The notes: generated by a model from the sequence alone, not told the origin. A stretch of 64,000 nt of DNA from Parapedobacter pyrenivorans_A (GCF_041925275.1 NZ_JBHEUZ010000016.1:1-64000); one strand, 5' to 3'. Numbered from the stretch's first letter, positions 1 through 9,805 are shown. A program made the numbers and translations.

Positions 1-40
1 GAACGGTATGCCGGGTGGTGTGAGAGGTCGGAAAATAGAA

Positions 41-70
41 TAGGAGGAAAACTATTCTATTTTCCTCCTA
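41..70 (-). terminator. Inverted repeat, likely terminator of the susCD operon
   Basis: Arms TAGGAGGAAAA (41-51) and TTTTCCTCCTA (60-70) are perfectly complementary over 11 bases with an 8-base loop. The repeat begins six bases after the stop codon of the last operon gene. There is no long T tract, so termination is inferred from position and stem strength. Confidence 0.5.
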
Positions 71-75
71 CTCGA

Positions 76-1497
76 TTAGAATTCACCCATATCCGCCAGT
101 TCGGCCTTCATCAGGAATACATTGTAGGGCAACCACATCGACATGAGGAAGTAGATATCGTGGCCCGTCACCGATAATGGATGGATATAGGAACCATACA
201 GCTGGGCATATTGGCTGCCCGGCGCCAATGTATAGGGGGCGCTCCAGGGCCCGGTTATGTCATCGGCCGTACGCAGGGTCAGCTCGTACCGGTCGCCGTT
301 GAAATAGGCAATTATCCACTTTTCAAGGGTTTCATTGTAGATGAACGAAAGTTCGCCCACCTTGTCGTCAATCAACACCGTGGCCCTGCCTTCATCGCCC
401 CGTACCCACTGGCCCGCCGTGCCGTCCCAATATTCGTAATCCGGCAGCTTTTCGATATCAGCCTCCAGGAACCGCGCAAGGCGTGCCGGGCTATCACGCC
501 CCGTCTGCGTGCCAACCATGTACACATAGCCCCCCTCCTTGAAGTACCCCACCTGCCCGAACGGGCTGTTAGACGAAAACCCCACGTCTTCGCATCGGCC
601 CCAGGTCTGGCCGTTATCGGTCGATTTGTAAAGCCCCGAATAGTTGGTTACCCACCCTGTCCACGACCGCATATTGAAATAATGCACGTAATCCGCGCCG
701 TTGGCCCGGATGGCCGCCGTGGGGATCGATGTCCAATCGCCATTGCCCGACACGTCTTTTGCGCTATAGATAATCTCGCGGGCATTCCCACCATTATCCG
801 TAGCCATGCCACTCAACGTCAGTCCGTCTTCCAGGTCACCATCTGTCGAGAATGCCAGCACGTTGCTCCGCCAGCTACCGCCGTTGGGTCCGGGGCTGCT
901 CGGATTGGGGGCAAAATCATGGCCGTACGTGTCGCCAAAGAAGAGCCCATATGTTCCCGGCGCCATTTCCCACACCACGCCGAGGTCCGTGCCGCCCACG
1001 TTCCATGCGGTAGCGGTATTGTTCGGGCTGGGGAACGCTTCCTCGGCGATGGGCCTTCCGGTTACCCGCGCGATGCGGGTAACTTCGCGGATGAAAAAAC
1101 CCCATCGGTTGTCTACCTTTAGGGATAACTCGTTCGATACATTCCCGTCATGGTAATGCGCGGTCAGCACCAACCGGAAAGACTCGGGGTCGGACGATTG
1201 GATGGCGTATGTGAGCACATACGATGCAGAGAGCTCGGACCGGTCTATCTTGGCTGAAAACTGACCGCCGCCGCTCTTCCTTACCATGAGATAGGCAATG
1301 GCATCAAGATCGTTGAAACCCAGCGTGGCAGATACCGTTTTCGCCTCCTTGTCGGGAACGAGGGTCAGCGCCGACGATGTGATTTCATCGCTCGGTACAA
1401 AGGGCGGACCATCCTCGCGGCCACATGCGGTCAACAAGCACAGCCACCCCATTATAACGGCGCATACACGCGTACGCTTTGCGTTCCTTGGCCTCAT
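76..1497 (-). CDS. DUF4185-type exported lipoprotein, possible glycanase
   Basis: A 473-residue protein with a lipoprotein signal peptide (hydrophobic stretch, then LLTAC near residue 25). After a short N-terminal beta domain of about 130 residues comes a long domain with the features of DUF4185: NVGGTDLGVVWE and LFFGDTYGHD in the middle, then regularly spaced Trp/Asp-rich blades ending in a FLMSMW stretch, consistent with a five-bladed propeller. Some DUF4185 members have been described as endo-D-arabinanases (family GH183); whether this one shares that activity is inference. It is the last gene of the susC-susD operon, 6 bases after the preceding gene, which fits a surface or periplasmic enzyme acting on the glycan the SusCD pair imports. 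The stop lies just before a strong inverted repeat. Confidence 0.7.
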   Translation of the reverse strand: MRPRNAKRTRVCAVIMGWLCLLTACGREDGPPFVPSDEITSSALTLVPDKEAKTVSATLGFNDLDAIAYLMVRKSGGGQFSAKIDRSELSASYVLTYAIQSSDPESFRLVLTAHYHDGNVSNELSLKVDNRWGFFIREVTRIARVTGRPIAEEAFPSPNNTATAWNVGGTDLGVVWEMAPGTYGLFFGDTYGHDFAPNPSSPGPNGGSWRSNVLAFSTDGDLEDGLTLSGMATDNGGNAREIIYSAKDVSGNGDWTSIPTAAIRANGADYVHYFNMRSWTGWVTNYSGLYKSTDNGQTWGRCEDVGFSSNSPFGQVGYFKEGGYVYMVGTQTGRDSPARLARFLEADIEKLPDYEYWDGTAGQWVRGDEGRATVLIDDKVGELSFIYNETLEKWIIAYFNGDRYELTLRTADDITGPWSAPYTLAPGSQYAQLYGSYIHPLSVTGHDIYFLMSMWLPYNVFLMKAELADMGEF

Positions 1498-1503
1498 CGC
1501 ACG

Positions 1504-1917
1504 TTATTGGACCTCAAGCACCAGGCCGGACGAATAGACCCGATCCGGTTTTCCGGTTTCCCGGGCCTCGTCTGATAGATTGCCGGCGAGCTTGACCACA
1601 AACCGGTAGGACATACTTGGATCAATCGGAATCTCAGCTGACGTGTTCTCGCCACCAGCGATGATGACGTCCCGGTAGATATCGTTTTCTACTTTCTGTA
1701 TACTCACCTCCAATGGACGCCGGAATGCGGGCGATATATCCGCCGGGAAACCCCACGTGATCTTCACTGTATTTCCTGTCTTCGTGTAAGCCAGGTCATC
1801 TACGTTAGGCAACGAATGGTCGAAATCTTTTGCATCTACAATGCCTCGATCGTAACAACTTGAAAACAGTCCGATGGCAAGTATAACCAGCAGGACATGA
1901 ACTGAAAATCGCTTCAT
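1504..1917 (-). CDS. Small lipoprotein, DUF4945-like, of the SusCD operon
   Basis: A 137-residue protein starting at the ATG that gives a clean lipoprotein signal (MKRFSVHVLLVILAIG followed by LFSSC). A longer reading frame runs back into susD, but that part is antisense-quality sequence and has no signal peptide. The mature part looks like one immunoglobulin/fibronectin-like beta domain (VKITWGFP, SYRFVVKL). Proteins of this size and layout (DUF4945) commonly follow susD. The likely role is a surface glycan-binding or accessory subunit of the SusCD complex. It lies 16 bases after susD and 6 bases before the DUF4185 gene, so it is almost certainly cotranscribed with them. The domain name is from memory of the family and is less certain than the lipoprotein call. 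Confidence 0.65.
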   Translation of the reverse strand: MKRFSVHVLLVILAIGLFSSCYDRGIVDAKDFDHSLPNVDDLAYTKTGNTVKITWGFPADISPAFRRPLEVSIQKVENDIYRDVIIAGGENTSAEIPIDPSMSYRFVVKLAGNLSDEARETGKPDRVYSSGLVLEVQ

Positions 1918-1933
1918 AACTAATGATTTGTTA

Positions 1934-3691
1934 TTAATACCCAACATTTTGTGTATAATTCCCTTTCGCCCAGTTGATCTGCGGTTGCGGAATGGGGAAA
2001 TACTCGTCGCGCCCCGCCGTAAAGCGTGCCACGCCCATCCACGAGAACCTATCTTTTTCAACTTCGAAATAGTCATTCATCGTTTCCTCTAAAATACCCC
2101 ACCGTTGCAGATCGAAGAAGCGGCGCCCTTCGGCGGCCATTTCCAGGCGGTTTTCCCATTGCATGGCCTTCCACGCGAATTCCTTGGTCCATTCACAATT
2201 TACGCCGGGCTTATAGGGTTCGATATGATAGTCAAGCGAAGGCGTTCCATCTGCCATCACCAGCCGGTCCGTGCTGTTGGCCGCACGTTCGCGGATTTTG
2301 TTGATCAGCGGCAGCGACTCGTCCCACCGATCCAGCTGGATCAGCACTTCGGCTTTCCACAATAGTACTTCGTCGTAGCGGATCATCCGTTTATTCATCG
2401 AGTTAAATTGCCATCCGTCATACAGCAAACAATCGCAATCGGGCGGAACCAACTCCTTGATCGATTTGAAATAGCCATAATCGCCCGCATTTCGGATGCC
2501 GGCTTTTTCGAATAACATATTCGGAACATATTTCCACGGCAGGCCGGGCGCGGCAACGGTATGGCTGAAACGCGGGTCGAACGTATTTTCTTCAAAATAT
2601 GCCGCCTCGCCGTCTGCATAGCTGGTCCCGTTGTAGGTATCAAACAACGGCAGTCCGTCGGGCCCCGTTTTAAACGCATTAGCCATCGTATAGCTGATCT
2701 GATGGAAACCACAGCACTGGTAACCACCCCAGTTGAACGGATGGTTCAGGCCTTCACTCCGGTTTATTTTGCCGCCGCTTGAGCTACCGTCATCGATGGA
2801 ATACTGGATTTCCCAAATCGATTCTTTGGTGTTATTATCAAAAGCGATGTCGAAGTTTTCCGCAAAATCGGGCTGCAGGCCCACCTTTGCACCTTCCTGA
2901 TCGGTCAATTTATTCAAGTACGTCAATGCCTCGGAAAGCCGTTCCTTGTTCACGTTCGTCACCTGGTTCCGGTCGTCCTGCTCATAGGCCATGAACATGA
3001 GTATCCGGGCTACCATTGCGGTCGCTGCATTTTTATCAATCCGTCCCTTCTCGGTTTGTACCGGTGGCAGCAATTCTTCCGCGCGCTTGAAGTCGGCCAG
3101 CAGACGCTCCCAAAGGTATTGGTCATTCGGTTGCGACAAGTCCCGGTTAGCAACGGCTTCAAATTCTGCCGAAGTACCGACTACATTTTCATCGATGTAG
3201 GGAATATACTTGAAGAATTGCTTTAACCGGAAGTGCGTAAAGGCCCGGAGGAACGTTACTTCACCGATACGGGAATTCTTATCCGGGAATTCCTCCTCCG
3301 TAACGGTATTCAACCGCTGGATGGCCGTATTGCACCGCTGGATGATTTGGTAAGACACGTACCACGGATAGTCAAGGGGCCACCCGTTCGGTTGCAACGT
3401 GACGAAAATTTCCATATTGTGCCAGCCATCGCCGTCCCAAGTGCCGCCGCCCCCTTTGTATGAATCGTCCGACCGCAAGGAGCCGGTCCACCATGGGGAG
3501 AAAGGCGAATCCCACGAGGGGATATCCGTTATCCGGGCATAGGCCGCGGTTACGAACCCTTCCATATCGCTGGGCTTCGTGAGCAGCGACTCATCCAATA
3601 CTTGTTTAGGTGCCACATTCAGGGAATCGGCACACCCCATCACCGTGGCCAGGGCAAGGAGGGATAATATCGTGAATTTAAACTTTTTCAT
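1934..3691 (-). CDS. SusD/RagB-family nutrient-binding outer membrane lipoprotein
   Basis: A 585-residue SusD homologue. The start chosen is the ATG that gives the lipoprotein signal MKKFKFTILSLLALATVMGC, with the acylated Cys at about residue 20; a TTG two codons upstream is less likely. SusD hallmarks are visible: the LNVAPKQVLDE start of the mature protein, the AYARITD and NTAIQRLNTVTEEEF helices of the TPR scaffold, a RAFTHFRLKQFFK helix, and the C-terminal ENRLEMAAEGRRFFDLQRWG motif followed by the YFPIPQPQIN ending. It caps the SusC barrel on the cell surface and binds the oligosaccharide. It starts 11 bases after susC. Confidence 0.95.
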   Translation of the reverse strand: MKKFKFTILSLLALATVMGCADSLNVAPKQVLDESLLTKPSDMEGFVTAAYARITDIPSWDSPFSPWWTGSLRSDDSYKGGGGTWDGDGWHNMEIFVTLQPNGWPLDYPWYVSYQIIQRCNTAIQRLNTVTEEEFPDKNSRIGEVTFLRAFTHFRLKQFFKYIPYIDENVVGTSAEFEAVANRDLSQPNDQYLWERLLADFKRAEELLPPVQTEKGRIDKNAATAMVARILMFMAYEQDDRNQVTNVNKERLSEALTYLNKLTDQEGAKVGLQPDFAENFDIAFDNNTKESIWEIQYSIDDGSSSGGKINRSEGLNHPFNWGGYQCCGFHQISYTMANAFKTGPDGLPLFDTYNGTSYADGEAAYFEENTFDPRFSHTVAAPGLPWKYVPNMLFEKAGIRNAGDYGYFKSIKELVPPDCDCLLYDGWQFNSMNKRMIRYDEVLLWKAEVLIQLDRWDESLPLINKIRERAANSTDRLVMADGTPSLDYHIEPYKPGVNCEWTKEFAWKAMQWENRLEMAAEGRRFFDLQRWGILEETMNDYFEVEKDRFSWMGVARFTAGRDEYFPIPQPQINWAKGNYTQNVGY

Positions 3692-3702
3692 AATCAAACA
3701 AT

Positions 3703-6700
3703 TTAGAAAGTAACGTTAAGACCAAAAGTCAAAAAGAACGGCGTCAGGTAACCGTAGCCCGGCATCTCCGGGTCAATGCTGGTAAACCGATCGTCTCCCC
3801 AGCTCTTCTTTAACGTCAATACGTTTCGGGCCGAAGCGTATAAACGCAAATGCTGCATCATCAGCTTGCTCGAAGCAGCTGCGGGAAGCGTATACCCGAG
3901 TTCGATGTTACGCAGCTTCAGGTAAGACCCGTTTTCCACGTAATAGCTCGAAAAGCGTTGTTCCGCATTTTGGGTCGAGTTGGAAATGGCAGGGATATCG
4001 GAGTTTGGGTTATCGTACGACCAGCCATCCAGTATACGCACTTCGTGGTTCTTGTGTGCCGGCACGGTAATGTTCCACAGGTCAGATTCGCGCTTCCAGG
4101 CGTTATCCACCTGGTTGCCGAACACACCTTGGAAAAATACGTTCAAATCGAAGTTCTTGTATCCGAGGTCGAAGGTCACACCGCCGAAGAAGTCGGGGTC
4201 GGTGATGCCGATATAGGTACGGTCAAAATCCTGCACAATACCGTTACCGTCCAAATCCTTATACCGGATACGTCCCACCGCTTTGCCAGGTTGTTCGGCG
4301 TGGGCATCCACCTCAGCCTGCGTCTTGAAAATACCATCCGCCACCAAACCATACAAGATGTGGGGTGTCCGGCCCAATACCAAATCATACACCCCATCGC
4401 CGGGGTATTTATTGATCACGTTTTCGGGCAGGCTGACGATCTCGGTTTTATAGGTCCCCAGATTGGCCGAGATGGCATACCGGAATGCGCGTTGCGGATC
4501 GTTGCGGTAACCGATTTCAAATTCAAACCCTTGGTTGTTCATATCGGCGCCGTTGATCCAGGGTTCACCGCCTTCACCCATGGCGGCGATGTAAGGCGTT
4601 TGTACCAGGATATCGCTTGTTTTTTTCAAATAGTAACCCAACGATCCGGTCAGCCGGTTATCAAAGAGACCGAAATCAACCGCCACATCGGTTTGTGTGG
4701 TGGTTTCCCATTTCAGTGCCGGGTTCCCCAGCCATGTACGGCGATAGCCGGAGTACAGATCTCCGCTCTCATTACCTTCTATGGGATACGAGGTGCCGAA
4801 GTAATCGGTGGTAAACGGTGTGGAGGTATAGCCCCGCGGTAGTCCCTGTACGCTTCCGTTTGCGCCCCATCCCGCACGGAGCTTGAGATCGGATATGACC
4901 TCATGGCCTTGCATGAACGGCTCGTTGCTGATCCGCCATCCGGCAGAAAACGCCGGGAATATTGCGTATCTATTTTCGGCACCGAAAAGCGATGAGCCGT
5001 CGCGGCGTACGGTGGCGGAGAACAGGTACTTCCGGTCGTACACATAGTTTGCCTTGGCAAACAGCGAGAAATACACATATTCATCTGCCGAACTGCCCAG
5101 TGAATATTTCGAGCCGGTGGTGATACCGAGGTGGGCGAAATCGCGGTCTTCCAGGTAAACCCCTTCCCGCCGGGCCCAGAAGCCCTCCTGGACAAACCGG
5201 GTGTATTCAACACCCGCCACAGCATCGAGGCTATGTTTATCACGGTTCATGTTGTATGACAACGTATTGGTCCACACGTAACTCAACGGATGGGATTGGT
5301 CGCTCCGCACGTAATTCTCGCCATCGCTGTTCCGGCCACCGGTTTCCGACCATTCTTTCTCCAGGTTGCGGCTATATGCATTCCCGTAGTCAACGCCGAA
5401 TTGCGTCCGTGCGGAGATACCGTTCCAGATATCCAGGTCGGCATACACGTTTCCGATGACTTTCACGTAGTTGGCAATATTGTCCTGGTTGTCTGTGAGC
5501 ACGCGTACCGGGTTGGTAAAATCGTCAAATCCGGCTGCTCCGGCCCATCCGCCGTTGATGTCGTAAACCGGGCCCGCGGGCGGATTGATCAGTGCCCAAC
5601 GCAGCTCGTTTGCATCGCGGTACTGCAAGTAAGAAACAGCCAGGTTCTCTCCTATCCGCAACCGGTTGTTGATGAGGCTATACTCGTTATTGGCACGTAT
5701 GGAATATTGCCTGAAGAAGGTGTGTATCTGTGTTCCCTCATTGTCGTAATAGCCCAGAGACAACAAGCTTCTCGACCGCTCCGTTCCGCTGGACACCGTC
5801 AGCTGGTGGTTGGTCATCACCGCCGGACGGAGAATTTCGCCCAGCCAGTCCGTGTCGGAGCCGCGGACGGTCTGTTCGGTATTCAACCATTCCGCCGGTT
5901 TCACCGATTCCAGTACCGGCCGGCCGTTTTCGTCACGGTGCCATGTAAAATCATAGGTGGCGGGCAAGTTCATCGCCATACCGTACACTTGCTCATCGTA
6001 GGCATACGCCCGGAATGTGGCAATGCCATATTGCTCCGCATTCAACAGCGTAGGCCGGTTAATCACGTTGCTCATAGCCACGCTACCGTTGTACTCCACC
6101 TTGGTCTGGCCGATCTTACCCTTCTTTGTTTGGATCAGGATAACCCCGCCTGACGCCCGTGCGCCGTAAATACTGGCCGATGCGGCATCTTTCAGCACCT
6201 GTATCGATTCGATATCGGCGGAGTTGATGTCGCGGAGGTTCAGGTTTTCCGTCGGCATGCCATCCAATACGATCAATGGCTTTACGCCTCCTGATAAGGA
6301 AGAGAGCCCCCGCACCTGTACGGTTACCCCCTCCGCGGGGTTACCCCCGTTGGTGGTGATGTGTACCCCGGCCAGCTTTCCCTGGAGGGATTTCATGGCA
6401 TTTGCCGATGGATTTTTGGCAATATCATCGGCCGTGGCCATCGCAATCGAACCGGTCACATCGGCCTTCCGCTGGGTCATGTACCCGATGTACACTTCCT
6501 GCAGCATGGTCTCGTCTTCCCCCATCACCACGTTGATGAGGGAGAGGCCCCTTACCGGGCGTTCTTCGGTCTTCTTTCCGGTGTAGGAAAACACGAGAAC
6601 GGCATCTTCATCGGCCACGCCGATCTCAAACACCCCTGTGGCGTCTGTCACGGTCCCTACGGTTGTTCCCTTGATGTAAATACTGGCACCTGCCAACGGC

Positions 6701-6867
6701 TGGTTGGTACCTTCTTCCGTAACTGTTCCCCGCACCAATTTGGGCTGCCACAGGATGTGTGGCAACGCGGTGGCATAGGCATGAACAGCGAGGCCCAGCA
6801 GTAAGCAGGCCAACATGGTTTTGTTCATCGCATTTTTCATAAAATTTATCATAATTGGTAATCGCAT
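3703..6867 (-). CDS. SusC/RagA-family TonB-linked outer membrane transporter
   Basis: About 1,050 residues. Three in-frame ATGs (6867, 6852, 6840) are possible starts; the last gives the tightest signal peptide (MKNAMNKTMLACLLLGLAVHAYA), so the true start may be 6840. After the signal comes a carboxypeptidase-regulatory-like domain (VRGTVTEEGTNQPLAGASIYIKG), then the plug (SLQGKLAGVHITT, VQVRGLSSLSGG) and a 22-strand barrel ending in the terminal Phe typical of outer membrane proteins. There is no STN domain, so direct FecR signalling is not expected. It is the first gene of a four-gene operon that imports an unidentified oligosaccharide. A pair of 16-base direct repeats lies upstream. Confidence 0.95.
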   Translation of the reverse strand: MRLPIMINFMKNAMNKTMLACLLLGLAVHAYATALPHILWQPKLVRGTVTEEGTNQPLAGASIYIKGTTVGTVTDATGVFEIGVADEDAVLVFSYTGKKTEERPVRGLSLINVVMGEDETMLQEVYIGYMTQRKADVTGSIAMATADDIAKNPSANAMKSLQGKLAGVHITTNGGNPAEGVTVQVRGLSSLSGGVKPLIVLDGMPTENLNLRDINSADIESIQVLKDAASASIYGARASGGVILIQTKKGKIGQTKVEYNGSVAMSNVINRPTLLNAEQYGIATFRAYAYDEQVYGMAMNLPATYDFTWHRDENGRPVLESVKPAEWLNTEQTVRGSDTDWLGEILRPAVMTNHQLTVSSGTERSRSLLSLGYYDNEGTQIHTFFRQYSIRANNEYSLINNRLRIGENLAVSYLQYRDANELRWALINPPAGPVYDINGGWAGAAGFDDFTNPVRVLTDNQDNIANYVKVIGNVYADLDIWNGISARTQFGVDYGNAYSRNLEKEWSETGGRNSDGENYVRSDQSHPLSYVWTNTLSYNMNRDKHSLDAVAGVEYTRFVQEGFWARREGVYLEDRDFAHLGITTGSKYSLGSSADEYVYFSLFAKANYVYDRKYLFSATVRRDGSSLFGAENRYAIFPAFSAGWRISNEPFMQGHEVISDLKLRAGWGANGSVQGLPRGYTSTPFTTDYFGTSYPIEGNESGDLYSGYRRTWLGNPALKWETTTQTDVAVDFGLFDNRLTGSLGYYLKKTSDILVQTPYIAAMGEGGEPWINGADMNNQGFEFEIGYRNDPQRAFRYAISANLGTYKTEIVSLPENVINKYPGDGVYDLVLGRTPHILYGLVADGIFKTQAEVDAHAEQPGKAVGRIRYKDLDGNGIVQDFDRTYIGITDPDFFGGVTFDLGYKNFDLNVFFQGVFGNQVDNAWKRESDLWNITVPAHKNHEVRILDGWSYDNPNSDIPAISNSTQNAEQRFSSYYVENGSYLKLRNIELGYTLPAAASSKLMMQHLRLYASARNVLTLKKSWGDDRFTSIDPEMPGYGYLTPFFLTFGLNVTF

Positions 6868-7024
6868 TTATCAGGTTCACCCGGATCCATTCCGGTCATC
6901 TTCTCGCAATAAAACCAGCACCTTTCGGCTGTGTAACTTAAAACTATCGGTCAGTACGTTGTCAATTCGTCATACGAAGGTCGGTGGTATTCGCGCTCCA
7001 TCACACCTCTTCGTTAACCAATGA

Positions 7025-7124
7025 TGACTGTATTTTATCATTTCAATGATATTAAATAAGTGTTAAACCCACATTTGAGGGCAAATACACCTTTTTTTTA
7101 GCTTATACTGACTGTATTTTATCA
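7025..7124. repeat. Pair of 16-base direct repeats upstream of susC
   Basis: The sequence TGACTGTATTTTATCA occurs at 7025-7040 and again at 7109-7124, 84 bases apart start to start, which is close to eight helical turns. Both copies lie in the gap between the divergent susC and hrpB genes. Binding sites for a regulator of the susCD operon are the simplest reading; no adjacent regulator gene is visible. Confidence 0.5.
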
Positions 7125-7187
7125 CAACCTGTTTGCGGTTCCTCCGTGGCGGCACGGCCGGGTTATCTCCGGGTGGTTTGCATTTTC

Positions 7188-7195
7188 TATCTTTG
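7188..7195 (+). promoter_or_regulatory. Probable -7 promoter element of hrpB
   Basis: TATCTTTG is an exact match to the Bacteroidota -7 consensus TAnnTTTG. It lies 13 bases upstream of the chosen ATG, implying a very short leader. No clear -33 element is seen. Confidence 0.4.
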
Positions 7196-7208
7196 CCACC
7201 TCGAGGTT

Positions 7209-9710
7209 ATGCCGATCGATTTTTCACATATCGCGCTTCCGATTATGGAAATAGTGCCGCAACTGCGGGAGCGACTGGCTGTGCACAACAATGTCGTTGT
7301 GGGTTCGCCACCGGGGGCCGGCAAAAGTACCATTGTACCTCTTGTGTTGCTGGATGAACCGTGGCTGCATGGCCGGAAGATCGTGATGCTCGAACCGCGC
7401 CGCTTAGCCGCTAGCACCATTGCCCGCCGTATGGCTACCCTGCTTGGCGAAAGTGCCGGCGAAACAGTGGGCTACCGTGTACGCTTCGAAAACCAAACCT
7501 CCTCGCGCACACGCATCGAAGTGGTTACCGAAGGCATCCTTACCCGCATGCTGCATCACGACAACGCCTTGGAAGACGTGGGTGCCATCATCTTCGATGA
7601 ATTCCATGAGCGGCGGCTGCATACCGACCTATCCCTGGCACTATGCCGCGAGAGCCAACAGGTACTGCGTCCCGACCTGCGCATGCTCATCATGTCGGCT
7701 ACGCTGGATACAGGGCCACTGGCCGATCTGCTCGATGCCCCCGTGGTAAGAAGCCAGGGGCGCCTATATCCCATTACCATCATCCACACCGAAGAACCAG
7801 ACCGCCGTGAGTTGCCGATACACTGTGCGCGTACCATTACCCGTGCATGCCGGGAGCAACCGGGCGATATCCTTGCCTTCCTCCCCGGCGAAGCCGAGAT
7901 ACGGGCCTGCGAGCAATTGCTGCTGGCCAACCCGATGGGGGCCGCCATCCACCCGCTATACGGGCAGCTCTCTCTGGCAGCGCAACACGCCGCCATCCAG
8001 CCCCACCGGGGCGGGCAACGCAAGATCGTATTGGCCACCTCCATTGCCGAAACCAGCCTCACGATTGAGGGTATCGGTGTGGTGGTAGATTGCGGCTACA
8101 CGCGTACGATGGTGTACGACCCGCCATCGGGCCTCTCCCGCCTCAAGACCGAGCGTATCTCACAGGATGCCGCCGACCAGCGGGCGGGCCGCGCCGGACG
8201 CGTTGGCCCGGGCACCTGCTACCGCATGTGGTCGCGTGCCACCGAACAGCGCATGGCTGCCTACCGCACCCCGGAAATGCTGCAGGCCGACCTCACCCCG
8301 CTGGTGCTCGATACGGCCAAATGGGGCGTGCAAGACGCAGCACAGCTGGACTGGATCACCCCACCGCCGGCAAGCAGCGTGGCGCAGGCAAACGATCTCC
8401 TGCATGCACTCGGCGCACTACGCAATGGCAAGATCACCCCCCATGGCCGTGCCATACATGCCCTGCCCTGCCACCCCCGCATGGCCCACATGCTGCTTGA
8501 AAGCAAGCACATGCGTCAACCCGCTCTCGCCACCGATCTCGCGGCACTGCTGGAAGAGCGCGATCCACTCGGCCGTGAGACCGGCATCGACATCAACCTC
8601 CGTGTCGAGGCATTACGTCGGCACCGCGCGCACGGCAAACAGGGCAAGCGCTTTGATAACCTCGAGAAAATAGCGCGCTCTTACCGTAAATTGCTCGGCA
8701 TTGAGGCCGATAACGGCACGGCCGATGCCCATGCCACCGGACGGCTGCTCACCTACGCTTATCCCGAGCGCATCGCCAAGGCACGAAACGACGGCCGGGG
8801 CACTTTTCAACTGGCCAACGGCAAACGGGCGGCGGTACCCCAGGGCGATGACCTGGCCCACGAAACGTGGTTGGCCATCGCCTTGCTCGACGCGCGCGAT
8901 GGACTGGGCAAAATATTCCTGGCATCGCCCGTGTACCCGGAAGACTTGGCTCCGCTCGCCAACGAAACCGAACGCATCGTGTGGGACACCAGAAAGGGAG
9001 GCATCATTGCTACGAAAGACAAGCGCATCGGCCATATCACGCTGCAGTCCGTGCCGCTTGCCCAACCTACCGACGGGGCCGTGATGCCCGTACTATACGA
9101 GGCCATCCGTACCGAAGGCCTCCAGTTGCTCACCTTTTCCGATGCCGTGGAGCAATGGCAGAATCGCGTTGGCAGCCTTCGGCATTGGCACCCCAACCAA
9201 GGGTGGCCCGACATGAGCACCACCACACTCCTACAGCAGCCCGAAGACTGGCTTGCGCCTTACCTAATGGGTATCCGAAAAATGGAAACATTGCAGAAGC
9301 TGGATATACACAACATACTCACCAATAGCTTAACCTATGATCAGCAGCAGGTGCTAAACCAACTTACCCCAACAACGCTTACAGTGCCTAGTGGATCGGC
9401 CATCAGACTCCATTATTCGCCAATGGGCGAACCGCCCGTACTGGCCGTGCGCCTACAGGAAGTATTCGGTTTGCTGGATACGCCGCTCGTCAACGGCGGC
9501 AAAACACCCGTGGTGATGCACCTGCTGTCGCCGGGATTCAAACCCGTCCAGGTCACAGCCGACCTCCGCAGCTTCTGGCAAACCACCTACTTCGAGGTCC
9601 GCAAGGAACTCAAACGGCGGTATCCCAAGCATGCATGGCCCGACGACCCGCTCCTTGCCAACGCCGTTCGTGGCGTGCCCAAGAAATCAACGGTTTCCAA
9701 AGTGCGCTAG
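7209..9710 (+). CDS. hrpB: ATP-dependent DEAH-box RNA helicase HrpB
   Basis: An 833-residue cytoplasmic helicase. The ATG at 7209 is preferred over an upstream GTG because it follows a -7 element and matches the usual HrpB start. Motif I is GSPPGAGKST (about residue 32), motif II DEFHER, motif III MSATLD, motif V TSIAETSLTIEG and motif VI QRAGRAGR; the HrpB-specific C-terminal region ends in RYPKHAWPDDP. The length matches the family. HrpB is a superfamily 2 helicase whose cellular RNA target is poorly defined. The gene is monocistronic, divergent from susC, and its stop overlaps the end of a truncated toxin gene on the other strand. Confidence 0.95.
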   Translation: MPIDFSHIALPIMEIVPQLRERLAVHNNVVVGSPPGAGKSTIVPLVLLDEPWLHGRKIVMLEPRRLAASTIARRMATLLGESAGETVGYRVRFENQTSSRTRIEVVTEGILTRMLHHDNALEDVGAIIFDEFHERRLHTDLSLALCRESQQVLRPDLRMLIMSATLDTGPLADLLDAPVVRSQGRLYPITIIHTEEPDRRELPIHCARTITRACREQPGDILAFLPGEAEIRACEQLLLANPMGAAIHPLYGQLSLAAQHAAIQPHRGGQRKIVLATSIAETSLTIEGIGVVVDCGYTRTMVYDPPSGLSRLKTERISQDAADQRAGRAGRVGPGTCYRMWSRATEQRMAAYRTPEMLQADLTPLVLDTAKWGVQDAAQLDWITPPPASSVAQANDLLHALGALRNGKITPHGRAIHALPCHPRMAHMLLESKHMRQPALATDLAALLEERDPLGRETGIDINLRVEALRRHRAHGKQGKRFDNLEKIARSYRKLLGIEADNGTADAHATGRLLTYAYPERIAKARNDGRGTFQLANGKRAAVPQGDDLAHETWLAIALLDARDGLGKIFLASPVYPEDLAPLANETERIVWDTRKGGIIATKDKRIGHITLQSVPLAQPTDGAVMPVLYEAIRTEGLQLLTFSDAVEQWQNRVGSLRHWHPNQGWPDMSTTTLLQQPEDWLAPYLMGIRKMETLQKLDIHNILTNSLTYDQQQVLNQLTPTTLTVPSGSAIRLHYSPMGEPPVLAVRLQEVFGLLDTPLVNGGKTPVVMHLLSPGFKPVQVTADLRSFWQTTYFEVRKELKRRYPKHAWPDDPLLANAVRGVPKKSTVSKVR

Positions 9711-9805
9711 GCAGTTTTCACAATCAACCGCCGGGCGTGGCTAAACAAGGGATACTCCTTATTCAGTACTGCTATCAGTACATTGGCATCGAGGAATAAC
9801 TTCAT
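9707..9805 (-). pseudogene. Truncated PIN-domain (VapC-type) toxin remnant
   Basis: A 32-codon frame on the minus strand starts with ATGA overlapping the stop of the antitoxin-like gene by four bases, the usual coupling in type II toxin-antitoxin operons. It reads MKLFLDANVLIAVLN and continues for 17 residues to a TAG. This is the start of a PIN nuclease: beta strand, first catalytic Asp, then the conserved NVL. PIN toxins are normally 120-150 residues with three or four acidic residues, so the rest is missing. The frame stops exactly where the oppositely oriented hrpB gene ends, which suggests a deletion joined here. It cannot be an active nuclease. Confidence 0.75.

Noticed and set aside
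181..1122. Long plus-strand open frame of 313 codons opposite the DUF4185 gene
   Set aside because: Antisense to a gene with a signal peptide and domain features; His/Arg-rich composition and no family pattern.
3850..4842. Plus-strand frame of 330 codons inside susC
   Set aside because: Shadow of the susC reading frame in a GC-rich gene.
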